Shown here: in pieces, positions 18,239 through 25,216 of the stretch | Layout of the letters: each line of letters begins with the position of its first letter | How positions within the stretch are numbered: the first letter of the stretch is position 1 | DNA from: Nemertoderma westbladi | Taxonomy: Eukaryota > Xenacoelomorpha > Nemertodermatida > Nemertodermatidae | Assembly: GCA_032718475.1 (NCBI GenBank) | Contig: JAUCBJ010005006.1 | Span: 1 to 25,216, forward strand | Direction of reading: 5' to 3' | Length of the DNA stretch: 25,216 nucleotides | Program-made: the position numbers and the translations under genes | Notes under the pieces: model-generated | Databases searched by the model: none | The model's input: only the letters and a program-made list of their open reading frames with translations | What the model was told of the DNA's origin: nothing

Positions 18239-21169
18239 GGTGTCCTCAGCATGGACACCCATAGAGGAGTACTGGAACTACTGCTGCTCTAAATAATCGA
18301 ACCTTAAGTTTCCGATTAATTCTCGGTGACTTCCAAATCTTGCAAAGCCTATTCAAGGCTGCCCATGCCTTTCCCTTACGTATTCGAAAGTCCTCATCTG
18401 ACTTCCGGATCCATGATCACAGGTAACAGAAGTCATCCACATGCTCAAGCATACCATCTTTTGAGCTTATGCTCATCCGATCAGAGACTTGCTGAGGACT
18501 TTCCAAGTTAACTGTCAAAATGTTGGTCTTTCTGGAGTTAATAAAAAGACTAACACTAGAAGCAGCATGTTCTAATGAGCTGAGGAGCCGTTGGGCTCCC
18601 TCTAGTGATTCTGAGAGTATTCCTAAGTCATCAGCAAAGTCTAGATCAGTTAGGTACTTGGCCGGATTTCCTCGACTTCTGGAGCCAGTAGGTGGAGTTA
18701 TCATCACCACATCATCATTATGATGATCTAAGGACATGCGTAGAACATAGTCAACAACAATTATGAACAAGAATGGTGCAAATGTGTCTCCCTGGAGGAC
18801 GCCCCATAACACTTCAAATGGTTCTGTGTCACCGTCAACAGTAGACACAAATGTTGTCGAACCATCGTATACTGATCTGATTGCTGCAATAATTTCATCA
18901 GGAATCCCATATAATGAAAGTATGCTGAACATACGTGAGCGAGAGACTGAATCAAAGGCCTTGAAGAAGTCAACAAAGATAACAGCCAGATGCCTGTCTT
19001 TCTTTTTTGATAACTTTTCAATTATCCTTCTAAGTGCCAAAATGGGCTCCATGGTCCCCCGACCTTTACGGAACCCATTCTGATTTCCATGGAGCAGTCT
19101 CTCAATGGGATCCCTGATGCGATTTAATAGAATTCTATTGTATAGCTTTGCAGCAATCGAGATCAATGAGATTCCCCGAAAAGAACCATAGAGTATTAGG
19201 TTGCCCTTCTTGGGAACTGGCACCAACTTATTTGTTTTCATTTCTTGTGGGACTCTTGTTGTTCGGTACTCGTGATACCTGATCTACTATGATGGGATAG
19301 ATGAGCTTTTAAACACTCAGGTATTTTAAAGACCTCAGGGGGAACACCATCTACTCCACTGGTACGATTGGTCTTAATGCTCTTTGCAGCAGCCTTCACT
19401 TCTGCAAAGGAGATATCACCAATGGGAATATCTGGGAGTACAGACTCAGACACTTTTACTTCTATAAAGTTATCAGGCAATACCCTGTCATTATTGAGGA
19501 GCTTTACAAAGTGGGCCTTCCAACCATTGAGGCGATCGGCTGGTGATTCAGCCTTAACCTTGGTGGTTGGTTGGCTTTTTCGACCAGCAAGCAAGTTGGT
19601 TGATCGATCTCCATGCCTGGGATGATTGCCTGCTGTCGTCAGCATCATTGATGGCATCAACCTGTTGGTTTATTAGCTCCTGTAAATTAACAGAGTACTG
19701 CCTGTTCAGGGACCTAGATGCAGCTTTAACTGCATTCTTGACCGCTGTAGTCTGTTTGAGTCGGGACTCTTTCTGCGCCTTGTAGAGGTCATTTCGGCAC
19801 TTCTGAATTTCGTTGTCAGTCCAGGGGGCCCGTTTCCTGTTTCGAGGGTATACAGGAACTGTTTCTGCAGCTGCTAACTTAACTGCCTCTGTGAAGGCAG
19901 TATAGCCCTCACAGTTATCTGCCGCCTCAGAGGCAAGAACCTCATACCTGTTGCTCAGCTGTAGTGTGAAGCTGTATCTCACACTTGGCTGTTGCAACAG
20001 AGAGGACCAGTCATGCCGCGGCAAGGAAGATTTCGTTGTTCTGCTAGAATGCAGACTAAGTCTTACCTTGGCCACAATAAGGCGGTGATCACTGGAGAAG
20101 GGTCGTAGTGTAAATGCATTACAGTCTTGTATAGAGCTCCTGTATTTCCTACGAAACAGGATATGGTCTATCTGGGACTTGTGACCACTGGGTCCACTAT
20201 GAGTCCATAGCTTTCCAGTTCGCTTCTTGAACTGGGTTCCAGCCGAAAACAATCCATTTCCAGAGATAAAATCCTGAAGATGGACGGAATTTCGGTTAAC
20301 ACTATTGCTATAGACCCAGGGCGATGTAGGTGATTGATGCAGACTTGCATTAAATTCTCCCAGGAATGTTAAGAATGCATGCTGATCCACTCCATCAGTA
20401 GCTGCTTGTAGATTCAGGCAGAAATTTTCCACCTCCTCTACAGGGGCAACACTAGTTGGAGAGTAGCACACAATCAGAACCACCTTAGGAAACTTCTTAG
20501 CCAGTCTTCCAGAACATGAGAAGTGGCAACGGATGACGCGGTTAGAGATTTGGTCTATTTTGTCCAATGCTGCATGTGCAGTTGGATTCATCAATAGACC
20601 AATTCCACCATTGCCACTATCATCTGCTGAAGCGAGGGCGAGTCGCCAACCGCCCCCATGTCCTTAATCAGAACCTCATCAGTCTGTCCAGTCTGCATTC
20701 GGTGCTCTTGAACACCCACTGCACTAAGAGAAAGCTTATCTGCCAAGGCAGTCAGCTCACCTTGTCGCATTGGGGACCCGAGTGTTAGGGTGTTTACTGA
20801 GGCTAGTCTAGTGACTTGCCTCAGATTCACCAATGGATTTGTTGGTCGGGGTGAAACATGAGAGTAGCCTCCAACTCCAGAATCCATCTCCCCCTCACAA
20901 TCTGGCCTCCCTGGTGACCCAGGGTTTGGGCCAGAAAGGTCATCAGGAAAGGGACTCAAAGAATTGTTTGCCGCTCTCTCTCCAGTAGGGGGTTAGACAG
21001 GCAGCTGGTCAGGAGATAACTGACGCCTGTGAGGCCGATTGTGTCCAGTCATTCCATTGGCCTCTAGTGGCTGGACCTCCGCATTACTAATGTAATCCAT
21101 AGTGGGGGTTGGGGGGTGCTTTTTTGCCGAGTCAGCTCTCGGGGCAAATACCACACCCTGGTTTGCCAT
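18239..21169 (-). pseudogene. Broken APE endonuclease / reverse transcriptase of the second LINE
   Basis: Counterpart of the intact ORF at 5451-8747, starting at the equivalent ATG (21167-21169). Lesions in coding order: nonsense TCA to TAA at 20993-20995; frameshift from loss of one C in a C-run at about 20653; 4-base insertion near 19597; further indels at about 19262-19310 (an extra T and a replaced stretch); nonsense GGA to TGA at 18417-18419 just after FCYL; a 12-base deletion near 18251. The C-terminal domain beyond it is missing. Long stretches between the lesions remain open and keep the endonuclease motifs and the FADD reverse transcriptase motif, so inactivation is fairly recent. 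It cannot make a functional full-length protein. Confidence 0.88.
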
Positions 21170-21585
21170 TCCACAGGGTGGGTGTCGCAGTGGAGTCAGA
21201 TATGAGGCCCATCACCCATATCTACTCTGGCGCACATGTCCCACCGCCACCATTGGCTGCGCAGCTCATCTGCTGGGTCATGCCCTGTACCCCTGCTGCC
21301 AGGTGCAGGTCGCAGTGAAGTGCACTCAGATTGGACATGAGAACACCCTACTCCTGACCAGCCATTGGTAGATCACCATCTGTCTGGCCAGGCCATATAC
21401 CCCTGCAGCCAAGTATATGGGTCCTTAATCCTTATCCCAGAACGAAGGGGGTCCTAGTTACAGGACCAGATTTGCCCTAGTAAGAGGGTCTATGCAGCTA
21501 CAGGTGGCACCTCCTTTATGTTGCATGGAGGTGGCAAGTTTTCTTGATCAATGACCTAGAATACCTCACCTGACCACGAGCCAGC
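18239..21585 (-). mobile_element. Second copy of the RTE-like LINE, 3' deleted and degenerate
   Basis: Same strand and family as the LINE at 5411-9168 and very similar along its length. Its 5' end (…CACCTGACCAC at about 21585) matches the 5' end of the first copy, apart from a ~19-base deletion near 21430. Homology stops at 18239, which corresponds to about 5817 in the first copy, so roughly the last 400 bases including the (TAG)n tail are gone. LINEs normally lose the 5' end during insertion, so loss of the 3' end implies a later deletion or rearrangement. No target-site duplication could be identified. Confidence 0.88.
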
Positions 21586-21614
21586 TAGCAGCTCTACACC
21601 CCTGCAGAAACACT

Positions 21615-21728
21615 GTGAGGCGAGCCACGAAGTGAGTGAGCCTTAACGTAGTGGTACCATTAATCAACCTGTGGGGCGAGCCACGAAGTGAGTGAGCCTT
21701 AGCGTAGTGGTACCATTAATAAACCTGT
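21615..21728 (+). repeat. 56-bp direct repeat, two copies
   Basis: Copies at 21615-21670 and 21671-21726 share 'GCGAGCCACGAAGTGAGTGA', 'GTAGTGGTACCATTAAT' and 'AACCTGT' and differ at only about three positions. The stretch after it (21729-21953) is unique, non-coding DNA in which I see nothing further. Confidence 0.85.
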
Positions 21729-21953
21729 CGTTCTGTCATTCTGTCGTTTTTTTGCAGTGTTCAATTTTAAACGTTAATAACTCAGCCAATCTTCGGTGAA
21801 ATCTATCCAAACTTTGTACACATGTTGTTTGGCAAAAGTTTAGGCATTTTCCAAGTTGAATTTTCGTGGGGCTTCGAGAAGCTAAGATAATGGCAGTTAA
21901 TTAGTTAATTAAATTGATTTCGGTAAAAACAGCACTTTCAACCTGCCTTTTAT

Positions 21954-21965
21954 CGGAAATTAATT
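21954..21965 (+). repeat. Target-site duplication, left copy (CGGAAATTAATT)
   Basis: Twelve bases at the poly(T) (minus-strand poly(A)) end of the insertion at 21966-22600; repeated at 22601-22612. Confidence 0.75.
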
Positions 21966-22600
21966 TTTTTTTTTATTTTTTTTTAAAAGACAATAAATTT
22001 ATTATAATAATCTTAAATCAAAAATTAAAAAGATGTGCACCAAAAATAACAAAATTAATTCCGCCACCACACAAATATCATCGGGCCTACCACCAAAGCA
22101 CCGGAAAGATAAGTTGAAGCTCAGAGGCAAGGGATCAGTACCGATCAGGAAGGTCAGACCCCCGCAGACCGGCACCGTCCCCAAATCCGAGCGCCCTCCA
22201 TGGCCGCCTACCACCACGCAGGCACAGGGAGCTCGAGCGCAGAAGCGCGAACTGTAAGCGCCTCCGCACTCCCCCTAACACACAAGCGAGGCCTCGCTCA
22301 CGCATCCCCCGCTGCCGGGCCACGAGGGTCTCAGCGAGGTGGCGGATCAGAATATCGGCCTCCTTGCACCACACCCCGTCGGTGGTTCCGACTAGGGGGG
22401 TGAAGGAGATCCGACGATCTTCGCACACCCCGCTGTAGTGGACCATCTTGGAACGAACTCGCTGCTCGAGTACGGAGTCCAGGGACCGATTAAGGTATGA
22501 GGGGGCGTCGGCGTTAACAATCGCAATGTCGAAAGACGCCACCCTCTGTTCGGCCCAGACTCCCCTCGCCAGGAGATCCGCCCTAACTCCACCCACCTCG
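21966..22600 (-). mobile_element. 5'-truncated poly(A) retroelement insertion
   Basis: The insert is bounded by the perfect 12-base duplication CGGAAATTAATT (21954-21965 and 22601-22612). Read on the minus strand, it starts abruptly inside a coding sequence, runs through a GC-rich ORF and an AT-rich 3' end with an AATAAA signal (22003-21998), and ends in an A-tract (~21984-21966, one T interruption) about a dozen bases further on. This is the standard signature of target-primed reverse transcription with 5' truncation. The GC-rich body stands out sharply from the AT-rich flanks. The poly(A) tail shows that it is not the (TAG)n-tailed LINE family found elsewhere in the window. Confidence 0.85.
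22135..22600 (-). pseudogene. C-terminal fragment of a retroelement polyprotein
   Basis: About 153 open codons from the truncated 5' edge of the insertion to a stop at 22135-22137. The GTG at 22594-22596 is not a real start; the frame simply continues from the break. Visible segments include FDIAIVNADAPSY, ISFTPLV.TTDG, LAETLVAR and VRRRLQFALLRSSSLCLRG. I recall this pattern (a 'FD.RV.NP.A' strand, 'FTPLVFS..G', then a basic 'R..FSL..S...C.RG.R' end) from the region downstream of the reverse transcriptase in invertebrate retroelement proteins, possibly a nuclease-like domain. That is memory of a pattern, not a search result, and I cannot name the clade. No stop interrupts the fragment. Confidence 0.5.
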
Positions 22601-22612
22601 CGGAAATTAATT
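22601..22612 (+). repeat. Target-site duplication, right copy (CGGAAATTAATT)
   Basis: Second copy of the 12 bases at 21954-21965, at the truncated 5' end of the insertion. Confidence 0.75.
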
Positions 22613-23247
22613 ATTTTACAGTATAAGATTTAAATAATTATACTTAAAAATTATACAGATGTAATCCACATACCCCATTATATTATAGTTTTTAATTAGT
22701 TCAAGTGATTTGCTTTAATAATTGTGTCTTTAATTGATCTAAATTAATTCAAACGGCATAAAAAATTGATTATCATTAAATACTGCTCATTTATTGGTTA
22801 ACATCCAAGTTGGCTCGGTGCTGGTACATAGGATGGGAAGGATGTGTGTGTAGAACAGCCAGTTGCTCTTCAATGGGAATGCGAATGTAAGTAACCACAT
22901 GTGTACAGATTGGCCATAGCTAGCTAACGAGATGGAAATCTGAATTCCCTACTATTCAGTCTAGTATTGCTTGTTAGACAGATCTCATTTAATAAATGTC
23001 AGTCAATATCATTTTACCACTGCAAAATGTTTTGCAGTGTCTTGCAAAATGCATAACATTTTAACATTTCACCCTTATATCCATACTTGTTTTTTCCTCA
23101 TAAATATTAGGCTTATTATTTTTTGATGGGATTTCTTTGTAGTTGAATTGTCTAAGTTTTTACACTGAGGCATTAACAGAGGGTACTGGTATTAAATTAA
23201 TTATTTGAATATCATTACTGCATCGACTGCATTTAGTACTGCGTTCT
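22613..23247. other. AT-rich non-coding stretch
   Basis: No reading frame, repeat or RNA gene that I can support. It is AT-rich with short runs, and it includes a local doublet of 'GCAAAATG' near 23022-23052. Confidence 0.5.
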
Positions 23248-23583
23248 GCGTTGATTATATTCCTATAAACCATACCTGGCTTCGCATATTGAATGCATCG
23301 ATAGTTATAAAGATTGTCAGTCTGCGTTTAGGAAATATATTAGAAATAGCGCAACAACGCTTATAATAATTAAGACGAGTACGGCGTTGATTATATTCCT
23401 ATAAACCATTCCTGGTTTCGCATATTGCACGTATCGATAGTTATAAAGATTGTCAGTCTGCGTTTAGGAAATATATTTAAATACAAAACAGGACGAGCGC
23501 AACAACGCTTATAATAATTAAGACGAGTACGGCGTTGATTATATTCCTATACACCACCTGGCTTTGCATATTGAACGTGCGAT
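23248..23583 (+). repeat. Tandem repeat of ~136-148 bp, about 2.4 copies
   Basis: Copies begin with GCGTTGATTATATTCCTATA at 23248, 23384 and 23532. The first two share 'CGATAGTTATAAAGATTGTC', 'GTCTGCGTTTAGGAAATATA' and 'GCGCAACAACGCTTATAATA'. The second is longer by an insertion near 23480-23494, and the third stops after ~50 bases. The motif GCGCAACAACGC sits near the end of each full copy. Non-coding. Confidence 0.85.
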
Positions 23584-23809
23584 TGGAAATAAGTTCGTTC
23601 TACCCTTCCGCCCCGTGGGTGGTAGATGTCGCGGTTATGTACTGGTGGGTGGGAAGGGTGAACACGTATTGTCCTCCTTTCTTTGATTGATTGGTGGTGT
23701 GGGTAAATTTCTCAAAACCTGATTTTGTGATACAGTCGTTCAATTTTAATTTGTATCTCATAACTGGGCCTCGTGCTGCGCGAAGGCCCCACGAACGTGT
23801 TGACCAATA

Positions 23810-25216
23810 ATGTTAATGACATACTGACTAACAGGGGGTTGGTATGTATATATTAAATTAAATTAAAGGAAGAACAGGAGTCTTACACCCCCAATAAAAA
23901 AAAAAAAAATATAGAATCAGGACATTTAGCCCAAAATATTTCTCGACCCCTAGGGTCATCGAAAGAACAACAAACACACAAACACAAACAAATATAAATA
24001 CATGCTAAACATACAGGTATGTGTCGCAACCCTAACCCTAAGCCTACCCGCCATACACTAAATGATACCGTTAATAAACTGCACAATAGCTAAGCCTATA
24101 TTCTATAAGAAAATATATGACAATTTTGTCGCCGTGAAAGGGGTATGACTGAGGCAAAAATAATTAATTTGTGAAAAATATGGTTGCGTTTCGGTGTCTT
24201 GGACCAGTACGCGCTAATCCTCGACACCTCGTCAGCTGGACAGGGAATTAGCCAAGCCTATCTATAATGCACCAATGACCTAAAATAATCGCACCATCAA
24301 CTCTGTTACCACCTAGCCCAAAACAGAAGTCAGACCACAGAACACAGGAACCCTATAGGCCTATGGTAAGTAAATATGTTACCAATGGGAAACTGGTGGA
24401 ATGCTAGGGCACACACACAGTACAAAATTTAAATAAGATTTTATGATTTGCAGTAATGTCGGAATTCTGCTCCACTTTCATAAGATGATAATTGATGTTA
24501 ACGACATACTGACTAACAGGGGGTTGGTATGTATATATTAAATTAAATTAAAGGAAGAACAGGAGTCTTACACCCCCAATAAAAAATATAGAATCAGGAC
24601 ATTTAGCCCAAAATATTTCTCGACCCCTAGGGTCATCGAAAGAACAACAAACACACAAACACAAACAAATATAAATACATGCTAAACATACAGGTATGTG
24701 TCGCAACCCTAACCCTAAGCCTACCCGCCATACACTAAATGATACCGTTAATAAACTGCACAATAGCTAAGCCTATATTCTATAAGAAAATATATGACAA
24801 TTTTGTCGCCGTGAAAGGGGTATGACTGAGGCAAAAATAATTAATTTGTGAAAAATATGGTTGCGTTTCGGTGTCTTGGACCAGTACGCGCTAATCCTCG
24901 ACACCTCGTCAGCTGGACAGGGAATTAGCCAAGCCTATCTATAATGCACCAATGACCTAAAATAATCGCACCATCAACTCTGTTACCACCTAGCCCAAAA
25001 CAGAAGTCAGACCACAGAACACAGGAACCCTATAGGCCTATGGTAAGTAAATATGTTACCAATGGGAAACTGGTGGAATGCTAGGGCACACACACAGTAC
25101 AAAATTTAAATAAGATTTTATGATTTGCAGTAATGTCGGAATTCTGCTCCACTTTCATAAGATGATAATTGATGTTAACGACATACTGACTAACAGGGGG
25201 TTGGTATGTATATATT
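23810..25216 (+). repeat. 677-bp tandem repeat, two full copies and the start of a third
   Basis: Copy 1 starts near 23810 (GTTAATGACATACTGACTAA), copy 2 at 24496 and copy 3 at 25173, where it runs off the window. Copies 1 and 2 are almost identical. Copy 1 is 8 bases longer because its A-run near 23896-23909 has 14 A instead of 6, and there is a T/C change in the first bases (GTTAATGAC versus GTTAACGAC). Each contains ACCCTAACCCTAAGCC and 'GGTGTCTTGGACCAGTACGC'. I see no gene; short open stretches on the minus strand repeat with the unit and lack coding signature. Confidence 0.9.

Noticed and set aside
23600-23800. Short inverted repeats (ACCCTTCC/GGAAGGGT and GGGCC..GGCCC)
   Set aside because: Eight-base or imperfect arms with long or irregular spacers; not distinguishable from chance.
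24026-24044. Telomere or subtelomere
   Set aside because: Only two CCCTAA units plus one variant per 677-bp copy; too short for a telomere. Kept only as a note.

Overview
The window is nuclear DNA of an animal, most likely a marine invertebrate and plausibly a bivalve or other mollusc. The evidence is indirect: an RTE-like non-LTR retrotransposon in two copies, and blocks of ~147-bp tandem repeats followed by a CAGA-type microsatellite and a GC-rich hairpin. That layout is known from 'pearl' and Helentron-associated (HINE) elements of bivalves. No ordinary host gene, rRNA, tRNA or CRISPR array was recognised. Almost everything is mobile or repetitive.

Layout. 1-4576: an accessory segment with the tail of an unidentified reading frame (2-190), a long AT-rich non-coding stretch, and a 482-codon Gag-like zinc-knuckle reading frame (1811-3259). 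That frame is interrupted only by three in-frame TGA codons. Further non-coding DNA follows, with promoter-like CCAAT/GC boxes near 3619-3666. 4577-18033: four tandem higher-order copies of a composite repeat. Each is an array of ~147-bp monomers, then a ~400-bp conserved tail, a CAGA microsatellite and, in three of the four, a 38-bp hairpin. Copy 1 is split by an intact 3.76-kb LINE (5411-9168, minus strand), and copy 2 shows the matching empty site. Copy 3 holds a perfect 3 x 440-bp amplification. 18239-21585: a second, broken and 3'-deleted copy of the same LINE. 21615-21728: a 56-bp doublet. 21966-22600: a 5'-truncated retroelement insertion with poly(A) and a 12-bp target-site duplication. 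23248-23583: a ~140-bp tandem repeat. 23810-25216: a 677-bp tandem repeat running off the window.

How the parts relate. The intact LINE encodes an APE-type endonuclease and reverse transcriptase, enough in principle for its own target-primed insertion. The tandem-repeat elements have no coding capacity and would depend on another element's enzymes. The zinc-knuckle frame has no recognisable polymerase beside it. Its TGA-only interruptions, and a CTCF-like core motif repeated in many ~147-bp monomers, are the two observations I would follow up first.
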